DNA of 64,000 bases from Cricetomys ansorgei (GCA_026225945.1 JAMJFZ010000289.1:1357001-1421000), one strand, 5' to 3'. Counted from the first letter of the stretch, positions 12,801 through 25,608 are shown. Notes: a model not told the origin generated them from the sequence alone. Numbers and translations: made by a program.

Positions 12801-13882
12801 AATTCTTGAGCGGGTTACCCTTCTGGGGTCTTCATTGATGTTCATGGCCAATATGCCCTGTCTTAGGCAGACCTAGATAACGAGATGTCTTTTGAGGTCA
12901 GGGGTCAAAATAGATCTGAACTTTCTGAGAGTGACATTGGACATCAGAGACATCAGAGGAGTCTCTGAGGTGGATAGCAGAGGAACAGAGGTAGGAAGGA
13001 GGTAGCCCACGTCTCTGATTTAAAAAAAAAAATCACCTGCCCATCATATTTCAGTCTCATTTTGTTCTGTCTGCAGAGGTCTGTGTAAGCAGATGTAGAT
13101 TTTATGTTAATTGGCTTCTAGCAAAATCTTCAAATAAGTCATGTGGATTTGGAGGTTAGCTCCTGTTTGTTCTATCCTTCGGTCTCAAAGAGGGCGGCTC
13201 TATACAACTCATTTTTGGGCCAATCATATTTCTCAGAATTTCACTCATCTGCTTAGTGAAATGTCTGCAGCTCACTGTCCCTTCTTTTGCGCTGGCCTAA
13301 GCAGGCTCCACCGTCTGACTCAGGGCCGTTCACAGTACCTGCGTAGAGGTAGAGACTCCACAGGAAGAATTGGGATAACTTCTTGCTTTTTTTCTGCTAT
13401 CATTCAAAACTGTAACTTCCACCGAAAGTTTAGGGTTCAGATATTACGTGTGTGATTTAAAAGATGGTTAAAATTTAGACCCAGTTTCCTCTCTCACATT
13501 TTGGGTTGCCAGTGTCCAGACCCCTTTACCAGTAAAGAAAGTTGGGGGCCATCCCCACTTCCGGTTCTTTGAGCATTTGCAATGTGTCTCTGCATTGTTG
13601 CGGTTGTCTTTCAGTTTCTCTGTAAATCTGTAACTGTCTCACCTGTATAAACAGGGGAATGAGAAACACAGAAAGTAGATATTGTTACTAAATGTCCTTC
13701 ATGGCCATTTTGTGTCTAGTTAGACTCTACTCCCATTTTCTTTCTTTTTTTTAAAAATAAATTTTAAACCTTTAATTTTGCCATACAATGTTCAAGTTGA
13801 TGAAAATAGATCTCAGAATCAAATTTAAAATAATTTCGTAAACAATTTTTCTTTAGAAGAAGATTTGTTGTACTCTTGGCTT

Positions 13883-14096
13883 ATGTGTGTGTGTGTGTGC
13901 ATGTACGCATACGTGTGAGGGTATGTGCACATGAGGATGCAGGTGCTGGCAGAATCCAGAAGAGGGTGCTGGATTCCCTGGAGCTGAGGTTACATACCAG
14001 CACTGTGAACCACCTGATGTGGGTGCTGGGAAATGAACTTGAGTCCTATACAAGAGCAGCAAAAGCTATTCATTGCTGAGCCATCTCTCCAGCTCT
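13883..14096 (-). mobile_element. B2-family SINE (antisense)
   Basis: It begins with a (GT)n tail and shows 'accacctgatgtgggtgctggga'-type sequence. It ends in the complement of the tRNA head, cattgctgagccatctctcc followed by agctct. Confidence 0.85.
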
Positions 14097-14188
14097 GAGT
14101 AAACATGCATTTGTAATGGATAAAATCTTCACATGCTTTTTAGTGGTAGCTATTACCAGCATGGATGACAGTGGTCAAAATGAGACAT

Positions 14189-14588
14189 TGTCTCAGTTAG
14201 GATTTCTACTGATGTGATGAAACTCCAGGACCAAAAACAACTTGGGAAGGAGAGGGTTTATTGCATCTCACACGTCAGGTAACAGTCCATCACTGAGGGA
14301 AGTCAGGGCAGGAACTCAAGCAGGGCAGGAACCTGGAGGCAGGACCTGAGGCAGTGCTTGGAGGAGTGCTGCTTACTGCTTTCTCCCCATTGCTTGCTCA
14401 GCCTGCTTCCTTCTAGTGCCCAGGACTACCAGCGACAGGTGGCACCGCCCACAGTGAGCTGGGCCCTCCCACACCAATTATAAATCAAGAAAATGCACCA
14501 CAGGCCAATCTGATTGGGACACTTTCTCATTTGAGGATCCCTCTTTTCGGAAGCTATGGCTTTTGTCAAGTTGACAAAAAAACTAATA
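14189..14588 (+). mobile_element. Rodent interspersed repeat ('tgtctcagttagg' type), copy 1
   Basis: It starts tgtctcagttaggatttcta and continues with 'gtttattgcatctcac', 'ggcaggaactcaagcagggc', 'gacaggtggcaccgccc', 'cctcccacaccaattat' and 'gtcaagttgacaaaaaaact'. The same family recurs at 34054. I recognise it as a common rodent-specific repeat, possibly of the RMER/LTR-related group, but am unsure of the family name. Confidence 0.6.
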
Positions 14589-17109
14589 GAGATAAAAACA
14601 AAACTTGGTTATGGTGAGAGTTACAAATGACCCAGAGGAGTATAAGGACGTGGAAGTACAACTGCATAACGTTATATAAAAATGCATCAAGCTCTTAAGC
14701 TTTCTAGCCAGAAGACATATAGTCCTGTGTGTGGGAACAGGATACAAGCAGGAAGACATTGTTAATCCTTGGAGAGAAAGCTTATGCCACAGTAAAAAGA
14801 AGAAAGTATGTGGAAGTGGATGATTTGAGTTATCAAAAGATGTTCCAGAAGACTGTATTTTGACCTTGATTTTGAACACTTAATTATTTTATTATCTTTA
14901 CATATCAATGGCACGTGGCACAAAAGGCTCTGGTGTATGGGAGTCATGCTTGGGTCAGAATAGTGGCAGTGTTTCTTCACTATCTCATGATAATCATAAA
15001 TACTTGAATAGTCCAAGTGGCATTATATTCTATTTAATCTGACTTCTGTTGACCAACTCCATTGCCCAGCTTTGATTCTAGAAAGATAAACATGTCAGAC
15101 TTCAAAAAGCACTTGCTTCTATTAGCTATTAGCTATGAAAAATAGAAGTCCTCCCAGATAGCCCAATAGAAGGAATTTCACTGATGGGACCATGTAAGGC
15201 ATCCTAAACACCAGCTCACCAGCAGCAGCAAGAAGAGGGACCAGGAGAGGAGGTACTGTATCTAGAGTCCTTGAGTGGAACGGAGTGGAGGGATAGGACC
15301 AGAGAGGAAGGAACCTGCCCAGTGGTAGCCCGAATCAGCAAAAGGAGAGCAAACCACTCCATGTGGAGGCATATATAGATGAACTCGGGAGGAAGAAGTG
15401 TTTCCCTTTTCTTTGTTGCTACTGTTGCTCTTTCATATCTAAAGTCAAGTAGCAACTGGGCAAGGTAATGCTCAGAAACTGAGGGAAGAAGGCATCTGAT
15501 GACCAGTTCCCATTCCCAGGGAATTTTCTTTTTTCTTCTTCTTTTTTCTTTGGAGGGGGGTGGAAAGCATGAGGCTTGAGTGAGATTACCAGAAGCTTTC
15601 TCACAACTGTTTTCCATGCTGGACTTGAATTGCATGTCTTAATGCTCCCTGAAACAGGATTGAATAGTCCCTTTAAAAATTCTCCACAGATGACCTTGTT
15701 GACTAGTATTCAAATTTTAATATCTTAAAAAACTAATTTTTCTCTATTAAGGACCATAACCTAAATCTCTTTGAAACCTGTGACAGACTGCAAATCACGG
15801 TTCTCGGGTTCTTCTATGATTTCATTGTAACTCGGACGCTCACATGGTTTATTTTTTTGATCTGAAGGTTGCGTAAGTTTGTACAGGGTAGCGTGATAAT
15901 CATGCTTTGGAGAAATAAGAACACTAGCCTTGGTTATGTTAGGAGCATGGAAGATGAGCCCATCCTACAGAGCTTGAAGTTACTCTGGGTTAAGATTTTG
16001 ACACATCTGGAAGTCACTGACGTATAAGATTACATAGGTCTGGTATCTTCAGCGTTATGACATATATACTTGCTTCTTTTCATGTTCTTAGGTTTAGCCT
16101 ATGGAGCTGAATCATGAGGAGGCAATTAGAATCTCAATTAAAGATAAAGTGGGAGGGGTTCTGAGCAGTCCCAAGGACCCTCCCAGTAATATGGGTGCTC
16201 TTGGTCCCTTTCTTCAAAGTGACTATGACAGCAGACATTCCTTTCGTCAGATATTGTTCTTATTTCCCAAGGGACCATGTGTAGACTCTACAAGTGGGCT
16301 TATCAAAAGGCAATTTACCATTCTCAGTTAGACTTATCTACACTTGAAACCTTTTTTTAAAAAAGTTATTATTTGAAACGCTGTCATCTCATAATTATAA
16401 TAAATCGTTATGTTTCATGAAGGTTATAGGTTATAAACTTACTTTGTAACTTTAGAATATAAACTTTGCACAGTTCTTTCAAACATTCCTTTCAGTAGAA
16501 TAATCTTGATCTTCCCTTAAAAATTAAGAAAAACTCAGGTGAGTGCTTAACAAAATTATTTTATCAAAACCGTTGAGTGGCTTTCCCTGGTGCAAGAGGA
16601 AGTTATTACCTCCTCCTTTCTGTGATTTTTTTACTTTTAGAAAATGTTAGTTCCATGATGTTATCCAAGTAGCTTTCCTGGTAAATAAGGTTCTGCCCCG
16701 AAAACATAGGGACAGAAGTTCTTTGAACCGCTTATCAAGGAACTGTTGGAACATTTAAGCCGTTATCTGCCGCAATCAGCCAGCTTCCTGTTCATCAAGT
16801 AACTCCTTGGGTTCTTTCCTCTATTATGATAAAGGCGTGTGAGAAACAGAAGCTGTTGATGGATGGCTGACCCCAACCTTCTTTACCTTCTGTAGAGCTC
16901 CATTCTTCCTTATCCTAGACCACTGTTCAAGTCATCGTTGGGACCTTCAGATTCTATAGAAATATTTCATATAATTATCGACACTTAAAAGTGAAGATAT
17001 ACGTGGGTAACAAACCAGCCCAAAGTTGTGATCTTTATTACTGACTCTGTAATTAGAAGGTTCAAGAATGTTTAAGGGTTGCCACCTATCATCTTGCTTC
17101 CAATAGAAC

Positions 17110-17185
17110 TGTAGCTGTGCATTCAGCAGCTGTGATTGAGCACCTGCTGTATACCAAGGGCTGTGCTCAGCTGCAAAGAAAAGTC
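17110..17185 (-). mobile_element. MIR/L2-like 3'-end remnant (antisense)
   Basis: The phrase 'attgagcacctgctgtatacc' followed by 'aagggctgtgctcagctg' matches the reverse complement of the conserved MIR/L2 3' end (…gtgctcaataaat… family). Confidence 0.5.
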
Positions 17186-17489
17186 AGATGGATCTTGTTC
17201 CCATCGGTTTGAAATGTAGCTGAACAGATGGACACTGACCCAGTCCTTCATTATGATTGTTGGCAGGAGTCTGGAGGGAAAACAGGAAGACTTATCGTGT
17301 GGGGTCTTATGGGGGTGGGGGTAGATAGTAATTAAAATTTAATGTCCTTGTTTAAGAGTGTTGTAGCCTTTCTCATTGTCAAAGTCATGACCCCTCCCTC
17401 ACTACTTTTCTAATCCCTTCAGGATCAGTTCAGACTAAGCCTTTATCTCTTTCTTGTCCAGTGCTGTTTTCTTTAGTTTGGCTTTTTCA

Positions 17490-17632
17490 TTTTTTGAGAT
17501 AAGATCTTATTTTGTATCTCAGGTTGACCTTGAACTCACTGTGTAGCTGAAGCTGGCTTCAAACTCTCAACAATCCTCCTACCTCAGTTTCCCTAGCACC
17601 AGGATTACAGGTGTGAACAATCTGCTGGCTTT
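17490..17632 (-). mobile_element. B1 SINE (antisense, diverged)
   Basis: It reads ttttttgagataagatctta, then cttgaactcactgtgtagct, then cctcagtttccctagcacca, then ggattacaggtgtgaac. The order is 7SL-derived but shows many substitutions. Confidence 0.8.
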
Positions 17633-18189
17633 TTATCCAGTTTTAATTGAGTGGACAGGAGGAAAGCTACTATTGGCTTGCAGTAGTTTGCTTAGGGTCA
17701 GAGTACAGATGGTTGAGGAAGGTAGGAATCCAGACTCAGGTCAGCGTGGGGGAACACGTCCTGCCCAAGGGAACAAAGATCACAGGTAAAACATTAGAAA
17801 GTTGTGTGTTGGTTTGGCATTAACCTAGATAAACAATATTAAGTGTGGGGAAGATCCCAGAATGGCAAAGCAGAGAAGGGCGGGTTGCAGGAAGAGTGTG
17901 CTGTGTAAGATTTAGAATAATGCAGACAAAACTAGGACCATGCCAAAGAAGGCACGTGAGCCACTGCCCGGCAGGGGACAGATGCTGCTGCGGAACCAGG
18001 GAAAGTAGCATTTATTTTTCCACACTCTTTTTTAAAGGATTCCAGACCATGAGCACTGATTTGCTTTCCATTAAAATTCTGCATTGAGTCTTAAATTCTC
18101 CTCTTATGATTTTGCTTTTGAGTCTCAGGGCCTTCTGCTTTTCATTTCCAGTTCGCACCTCCTTTCTTGAATTCCAGTTTGCTCCACAC

Positions 18190-18900
18190 ACCTCTTTTCT
18201 TGAAACGCAAGCTTCTTGGGGGAGGGGGAGCATAGTCTATGTACTATCGGCCGCCGAAATCCAAAATGTCTCCCAGACGGAAGAGAGGACAGCCATCTCA
18301 TCCCCTCCTGGATCTGGCCAGGTTTCTGGAAAGAACCTCGTTATTTTTCTGTGGCAAGCTGCACTAGCTGCACTGGCGAATTGTTCCTTGAAGTACACGG
18401 TGGCATGTTCGTGGAATATTGTGAGATACAGGCAGCGTGTATGAAAGATTATAAATTGTACAATTTATAACTCCCTTCAGAAATACAGCTGGAAATGTTT
18501 TGCTTCCAACAAACATGCAATCTTCATAAAATTGGGAAAGAAATGTTTTGAATAAATAATGTTTTAGTTTATTTCTCTCCAGTGTGAGAACTATCTTTTT
18601 TTTTAGTCAACATCAGGCTTAGAACTCCTCCTTCTCTGCGCTAACACTCTTGCTCTGTGTTTACATTATGCTGGTGCGTTCAACTTGATTTTTAAGTATG
18701 CCAGATTGCTCTGCCTTGTTTTTAAAGATAGAAAACTGGATTTGCTCCCGGGGACTCTTTCCATAACTAGGCCAGTTTAAAAACTAAACAAGGATTGAGT
18801 CAGTTAATTAATTTAAATGAGATTACAAATCAAAAACATATTATGCAATCTTGATTTAATTACCACATTTTATTTACTTAATTGAAAACACACTGTAGAA
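18190..18900. promoter_or_regulatory. Candidate conserved non-coding / enhancer block
   Basis: No SINE, microsatellite or other repeat is recognisable across about 700 bp, unlike the surrounding intron. It has a mixed GC part (18190-18430, with cggccgccg), a 22-bp palindrome and AT-rich homeodomain-like cores (ttaattaatttaaatgag near 18805). This is the look of a developmental enhancer, but conservation cannot be tested from one sequence. Confidence 0.3.
18449..18470. repeat. Perfect 22-bp palindrome
   Basis: The half-site TTATAAATTGT is followed directly by its exact reverse complement, with no spacer. It lies inside a repeat-free block (18190-18560). Confidence 0.9.
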
Positions 18901-19887
18901 AGTTAAGCTATCTTGACAGTGACCGGAATGGCGTCTAGGCATTCTGTACATTAAAGGCCTTGCAGGCAGAAGCCCAGGAGATCCTTGTGGGACCCCTGGC
19001 TTACTCAGCTCCCCTCTGTACCACCAGATAACATTGAACTTGATCATAGGGCTGACGTGGGGGTTGGTTGTCCTGGCTTCACTCTGGAGTCTTGTGCTGA
19101 TCAGCGCAGTGCTCTGACTGTTGCTGTGCCCTGGCTGCTGTGGTGGGCATACCTTCTTTGGTCTCCCATGTTCCTGTGATGTTTCCCCCTTAAATTTGAG
19201 CACTCTGAGATTTTTGTCTAATTCCACGTGGACAAATTTCAGTCTAGGGCTCAAACAAATCCTTCTCCTAATCCTTGAGATGCAAGACTTTGAACCTAAT
19301 CTCCCCATTAAATAAAAAAAATAGTTCTTATTAAGAAAGTTGAATAATAGAATTAGCAGAACGTGTTGAGGGGACAGACAGAGTGCAGAGTGTACTACAC
19401 ACCCACACTCGCTCTGTTAACTAACTAACTCGCTTTTGTTAACTAAATTACTGTAGCCAGAAGGATCTTTTGCAGGATAACTTCTTTTCAAACTATGCAT
19501 TTTGATGAAATTATATCCTCAGAGTCAGTATTGGGCCCCACCAAACGGAAACCAAAGGTATAGGCCTTTGAAAATGCAGCAGTGTTGCTTGAGAAGCCTG
19601 GTTTAACATGGGGAGGAAGCTACCTCTCACAAATACTATTTCAGTTCTGCCACAAGTATTCAGGGTTGTTTGATGTCCTTTTTGATCAAAATTGGGTTTA
19701 GGGGAAGGGGTACAGATCCAGCAAAAGCATGTCAGGAAGTCTAGCACAAAGTAGAAGAGCTGGCATAGTGTAGACTTTCAGCTAAGTTGTGCAAGGACTG
19801 GAACTTCAAATAGATAATGTGTTATGGAGACAGAGGGAGGGAGGCCTGGGGAGGGAGGGGCGTGAACTTCAAATAGAATGTGCCTTT

Positions 19888-19916
19888 GGGAATGGACAGG
19901 GGTGGGGTATGGGGGG
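19888..19916 (+). other. Potential G-quadruplex
   Basis: Four G runs (ggg, gggg, gggg, gggggg) occur within 29 bases, with loops of 8, 1 and 3 nt. The surrounding 19830-19985 is strongly purine-rich. Confidence 0.45.
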
Positions 19917-20277
19917 AGTGCAATAGAGAGACAGAAGCCTAAAGGGAAACCTGAAAGGGGGAGGGGGAGAGAGATTGGAAAGATTCCCCCCAACCCCATA
20001 TTTATGAGCCTTCTAGAGGCCAGAAAGCACTCAGTTCCTCCATGTATCTTAGTGTTACTTTAATAAACATTTAATAGGAGGGAAAGAAAATATTATAAAG
20101 TTATAGTTTTGTGCCACCTCTACTAGTAAAACAGCTCTCTTCCAAAACTCAATAGTGTTTTAACTGTGCTGCAGGGCAAAAGATTCCTGGCCAGTGTTAT
20201 GTAATGGGTTATGTAAAAACCAACTACTGTGTGTCTGGGAGTCAGCCTGCTGGGCCTCCACAGAGCTGAGCAGGGGC

Positions 20278-20304
20278 GCTGCGGGCACTGCGGGCGCTGC
20301 GGGC
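20278..20304. repeat. Three tandem copies of a 9-bp GC-rich unit
   Basis: The units are gctgcgggc, actgcgggc and gctgcgggc, directly adjacent, with one difference in the middle copy. Confidence 0.85.
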
Positions 20305-20886
20305 AGGGGCTTTGTCTGAGGACCGCCCTCTTCCTCTTGTCCTGAAAAGCAGGCATGGTTTTATCTCTTTGCTACCTTGGTTTTAAATATGGGTTTACAT
20401 CCCTTTCCTGAAGTTTCTTCTCCTTACACATCTTCATTTTTACCCCCCTTCAAGGCTTCTTTTGTCATGCTGGATACTTAGTTCATTGAGATATGCGATG
20501 TTAGTGTGTTTATAATGAGTGATACTTTAAAGAGACCTTTTATCAGCCCCTAAGAGGTCCCCCATAGCTTTCAGCAGACACTGGACTGTTTTGTTTTTGT
20601 TGTTTCACCTGCTTAAGGCAAAGGTCTACGACAAAGGTGCCTTTATCATCGATGACTAATTTTAGTTCTAGCAGGAGGCTATCTGTACATTAACAGGTTA
20701 ACGTTTGGGTTTCATTTACTCTTCTGATATCTGTCAATATAAAAGCTATATTGTTGTAGAATCATATAGTTTTAGAGCCGGAAGAGTACCTATAATTTAC
20801 CTCCTTTATGCCAAAATGACCATAAATTGACATCGTCCTTTTCAAATTGGGTCCCTGCCTTCTTTTTCATTCTTTCTCATTTAAAA

Positions 20887-21090
20887 GGGGACTTATTTAT
20901 TTATATTTTATGTATATGAGTGTTTGCCTGCATATATGTCCGTGCACCTCTTTCTCATTCCTTCAGACAGGGTCTCAGTGTTTACTCCAGGCCGGCCTTG
21001 AACTTGCTATGTAGTGCAGACCGGTTGTATGTTCTATCTCCATCTGGAGTGGGGGGTTTACAAACACGGGACACCACACCCAAAGACAAT
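20887..21090 (-). mobile_element. B2 tail fragment joined to a diverged B1 (antisense)
   Basis: 'ttatttatttatattttatg' and 'gtgtttgcctgcatatatgt' resemble a reverse B2 tail (20887-20945). They are followed by 'cagacagggtctcagtg', 'aggccggccttgaacttgct' and 'gggacaccacaccc' of a reverse B1 (20960-21085). It may be nested or adjacent insertions. Confidence 0.65.
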
Positions 21091-22338
21091 TTGTTTCCTT
21101 GCTGATGCCCGAGTCTGAGAATAAAATGAGATCCTGAAGATCTCTTCGAATAGAAGGCCTTCAGAGGCTGCAGGTCCAGGCATCCCAGGGCATCCTCCTT
21201 GCTCCCTGACCCCAGCCAAACCACTCTTCCTGTTGTCGGTGAAAGTTAATAATCAATTCTGGATGAACTTGCAAATGTGGACCCCCCCCTTCCCTGCTTC
21301 TGTATCCCAGTGACCAATCTAGAAGTGGGAAGCAAGGCTGGCCAAGCTTTACCTGGATCTGAGTTGCGGGAATGGCTCCTGGGCCTTCCTTCCTTCCCCT
21401 TCAGGTGATCCGTCTGCCTGGAGAAGCATGCTGTGCACCTCTGGACTTTATACGCAGCTGTTCTGTTGGACTTCACTAAGCATTGCAGGTGTTTGCCCAA
21501 ACATTGAGGGATAAGGTAATAAATAGGCCACACATTGGTCAGACACCCCGAAAGCATGACTGAACATGAGGACGTCAGAATGAGCAAAGGGGTGACATCA
21601 TAGGCCAAGCCTCACACGTCAAATGTAGGTGGACATGAGCAAAGACACATTGCCAGGTGTGGGCAGAGGTCAAGTGAAGGAGCCTTCATGAGTATTAAGA
21701 CGTCTGGAGATCTTTCGTGTCTGTGTGGAATACAAAGGTTTTACCTTAATTAGTTTTGAGTTTTGTAAAGACCATCTTGGAAGCAGAGTGAAACACGTAC
21801 TATGCGTATGGCGGCAGATTGGGCTATTCTTCCGATACTATTCCAAGGGTCACCTCCATCTGATGTCTTTCATGATGTGACCCTACCCTAAGAAGGATCA
21901 AGCTGTTTCTTCTTGCTGTATACTCACTTGCGTTAGAGTGTATTAACTTTGTAGTTGAAACTAATGTTGAAACTAATACGTAACAAATGTACAAGTTTTA
22001 CATATTTGTGGGGGTGTACCATGAATATGCTACTACATGTATATATTTTGTAACATTTAAATCAGTTTTGACATGTCTCTTTCCTAGTTTGCATTTCTTT
22101 ACGGTGAAAACATTCACAGTTCTTCTGTCTTGCTTTCTGAGTGGTCTGTCACCATCCGGCTAGTAGGCCTGCCTTCTCCTTATGTAACTACGACCCGATG
22201 TTCCCTGTCTGCCTTCTCCCCATTCCTCCATCCCCAAGCTTTTAATTTGTACATTCCTTTCACATTGGATCACTTCTGAGTTTCAAGGAGAAATATGGCA
22301 TATATTATTATTATTACTTTTTTAATCCCACAATATTA

Positions 22339-22540
22339 AGGGCTGGCAAGATGGCTGGGTGGATGAAAGACTTGTGGCATAGCACAAACCTGGAGGTCTG
22401 AGTTCAGTCCCCAGAGCTCCTGTAAAAGGTGGAAGAAGAAAACTCAACTCTATAAAAGATGTCCTCTGGTCTCCACACAGGTACCGTGTCATTTGAGTCA
22501 TGCGTACATGCTAAAGAGACAGATGAGTGGATGAACATTT
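22339..22540 (+). mobile_element. B2/B3-family SINE (sense)
   Basis: The head ggctggcaagatggctgggt is followed by 'ctggaggtctgagttcagtc', 'cccagagctcctgtaaaag' and 'tcctctggtctccacacagg'. The expected B3-type order is kept but diverged. Confidence 0.75.
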
Positions 22541-22611
22541 ATTAACCAAATAAATTATTAACCAAATAAATTATAAAAAAAATAAGTAAATCTCTATTAA
22601 CCAAATAAAAA
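22540..22611. repeat. Imperfect tandem repeat of 'attaaccaaataaa'
   Basis: Three copies of attaaccaaataaa follow the SINE tail, the last separated by an A-rich spacer. It probably arose by slippage in the SINE tail. Confidence 0.75.
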
Positions 22612-22685
22612 TATACCAAGCATTGCTGTGTCCCAAACAATGCTGAGCTTCTGATACAAAGGCACTCCAGGATTCTTACTGATTG

Positions 22686-22750
22686 TCATTTAATAGCTGT
22701 ATGGTCCTAAGTGACTCAGTTTTGATCTACCCACCTCAGAGAGTGGCAGC
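22686..22750 (+). mobile_element. MIR-like fragment
   Basis: 'taatagctgtatggtcctaa' followed by 'gtgactcagttttgatct' resembles the MIR core (tagctgtgtgaccttgggcaag…). It is short and diverged. Confidence 0.4.
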
Positions 22751-24079
22751 TAGTCATGCCAGAAAAGTCTCTGCTTGGTGACACACATTTCACCGGCCGT
22801 TATTTACTATCACGATCTATGTATTTTACAACCTTTTATTGGACTTCCACTAGATTACCTAAAGAAACATTTCTGTTGTTTGGTGGGGGAAATGGACAAT
22901 CAATTTATCTTAGAGCAACCTCTCTTTAGCACACCCGGTAGTGATCAAGCTTCATCTGATAGTGACCATAAATTTTTAACAGGTATCAACAACATACTTT
23001 GGTTTTGATTTTTTTTTTTTTTAATGCTAAAAGTGACGGGATGTGCTGATAAACGACAGGAGGTTGGGAAGCTGGGGGAAGGGCAGGTCGTGTTCCCAGA
23101 AACATTTAATCTACTGCGGGATCACTTGGCTTTCAAGGTTGCATCACCGCTGCGAAGAAGCGAGGCGTCTGAGCAGGGCACACACAAGGAGCCACTCAGG
23201 TCTTCCGTGAGAGGGGTCACCTCCTCAGGGGAACCTGGACGAGAAGAGCAAGGCAAGGCTGCTTTCCAAAGGGGAGTGGAGAAGCCGGGTCATGGCTGTG
23301 TGAGTCATTCGGGAGTGTGAATCCTTAACCCAAGGGACAGGGGTGACCATGCTATGAATCACAATTTAGAGATCTCCTCATTCAGCTTCCTTCTTCCCCA
23401 AAGAATAGCTAGTATGTTTAGATCCATCCTTGTGAGTGGAGGCTGAGCCAGAAGGGTCCTTGCAGCTGGAGTGTGAAATCCATCTTGAAGAATCCTAGAG
23501 GTTTTTCAGTGGGAAGCAATACAAAGTCGCTTGTGCCTCAAAATTACGTTGAGGAGAAGAAATGGAGAAAATACAGGTTTAGAAAGTGGGAAGACTAGTT
23601 TACTTCTTCCAGGTCCACCCCCTTTCTTCTTTGTGGCATCAAAACCTTCCTGGACTCAAAGCATAGTGGGCCAGGGCCACTCCTACCGCTAACCCTGCCA
23701 GCCCCTCCCTTTAAAGGCTTCAGCCTCTAGGAAGGTGATTGCATCACCTGCTTGTATCTCCGTCTTGAGCATGGCATCTCCTGAGAGCTCGGGACAGGGC
23801 TGCAGCACCTCCTGTCTCAGGGGTCTGAGACTAAGACATTGACACAGGCACTGTAGGGTGGGTGCCCATTGTCAGTCTGCGTACCCAGCATTCTGCACCA
23901 CTACTGACAGAATTCAGCTTTCCCCCCCTTTCTCTCTCTCTTCCTAGGAGTTAGTCCATTAAAAATCTTAAGCATCTTAATGTGTCTATTTTGTTAGTAA
24001 CATCACTTGTGTATTGATGGTGTAGGGCGTACTTGAACCAGGGCCCCATGCTTGGTGTGATACAATCTTTGCAGGGATT

Positions 24080-24200
24080 CTGAAGTAGACTGTATTATTG
24101 CAGTTTCTTGATTAAGGTGCAAAGTTCTAAAAGCTAACCAAGTTTGTACAAGATCACATGACCTGAGAGGGACAGAACTAGCATTCAGTATAACATGCCC
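24080..24200 (-). mobile_element. MIR remnant (antisense)
   Basis: 'gcagtttcttgattaaggtg', then 'caagatcacatgacctg', then 'gacagaactagcattcag' corresponds to the MIR core read in the gaggctcagagaggttaag orientation. Confidence 0.55.
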
Positions 24201-24702
24201 CCACCGCCCCCTACTCCCCCACACACAGCAGAGAAAGGGTTTGAACAGTGATGGAAGTGGTTAATGAAACCTTTGAGTCCAGAGTAATTTGACCTGGGTG
24301 GTGATTTGCGGGGGTTTTAGATGTGGTCTGAAAAATTCCTTCTCTGAAGTCAACCACAATAACAGTTCATTCTTGGGTTCTCTGCCAACTATGGCTCCCT
24401 GGTTACTTCCCTTTCTAGCAGTTGGAATTAAGTGGCTGATGTAAGGTGACATTGGAGTATGGATGGCTGTGTTAGAGTTCGAAGTGTAAAGTAAATATGT
24501 AGCTTGCCCTCTCTGGGGCCCTCATCTGTGGTTTGGGGACCCAGTGTTTGCTATTTTGCTTTATGAGAAGGTACAGGTTTTGCAGTTTGAAAGAAAACCT
24601 GTTATTGGGGTGGGGGACAGTAAACTCCAGTTCATTGTAGAAAGCAAGCATGTGACAAAGTTATTCAGCTTTCCCCAGAATTCTTCTGGTATTCTTAGTG
24701 AT

Positions 24703-24740
24703 TTTTTTTTTTAAGCGAATTTTTTTTTTTTTTTTTTTAA
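24703..24740. repeat. Two poly-T tracts
   Basis: Runs of about 12 and 18 T are separated by aagcgaa. Confidence 0.85.
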
Positions 24741-25476
24741 ATTTCCCTTGAAGACGTTGGTCTGCAGTTGTTGGAAATTAGAAGAAAATGGAACTTTAAC
24801 ATAGTGAAGGGGAGGGGCAGGGTGAAAAAGGCTACCCTGGTGGATTGTGGGACACTGTGAAAACTAAGACCTGCACTATGCCAAGTGAGCAGGTTCTCAG
24901 GGAGAGACACCGGTCTTTATCCTACTGGACACAAGTTTAGCAGCAGAGGCGAGGGAGGTGATGGGTGCCTTTTGCAGTCACCATAACCAAACATGCGAAG
25001 GCTCAGGTTGAAAGTCCACAGCTCCTGGAGTGGCCGGCTGTGCCTCTTGCCGGTTCATGACAGGCCTTCTTGCTGTTTCTAGCTGCGCTCATCTTAGACT
25101 TTTGTAAATGAGAAGCAGCTCCAGAGAGGAGAGAGGAAAACTGCCGAGAACCTGGTCTTGAAATAGGACCCTGCAACTAGGCTCCCTTGAAAAGGTAAAC
25201 TGTCAGGTGACCTATGTGCTCGACAGGTCAGAGGAACTCAAAGCAGAAACAGCAGAGGCTGTAGCAAAATGAAACAGTTTAGCATTTTACTCTCACTGTT
25301 AGACTCTAGGCTTGAAAAGTGGCCAGTACTATATTCGCTTTGAAAGAAGCAAAGAAAAAGATTCTCTTAAATTATGTCACCCAGCCTTGCCTCAATTCCA
25401 GGAAAAAAAAAAATTAATAGAGAGGTCATGGAGATGAGGACCGGGCCTCTGGCTACAGGAGATGCTAGCCAGTGCA

Positions 25477-25566
25477 CGGCCTCTTCCTCCTTATCTAAGA
25501 GTCTGTCTGTATCTCGCAGGTGGAGATTAAATTGATCCAACAATTTGCTCTCTGCAAAGCCATGTT
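25477..25566. repeat. 90-bp dispersed direct repeat, copy 1
   Basis: The segment starts cggcctcttcctccttatct and ends tgcaaagccatgtt. An almost identical segment occurs 983 bp downstream, differing at two positions (g/a after ctcgcag; t/c in ctctctgcaa). The minus strand of both copies is open in one frame (…LLDQFNLHLRDTDRLLDKEE…), which may be chance. It does not match any SINE I know. Confidence 0.95.
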
Positions 25567-25607
25567 CTTTCCCTCCATTTTGGGAAGTGTGAAGGACAGG
25601 GTGGAAA

Positions 25608-25608
<1 letters not shown>

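Noticed and set aside
15216..15635. 139-codon minus-strand frame
   Set aside because: No domain, no splice context and an overlapping second open frame. Composition is biased by a TTC-rich tract near 15528-15552.
23024..23320. 98-codon + frame
   Set aside because: No recognisable domain or splice evidence in intron 2. Length is within chance for this composition.
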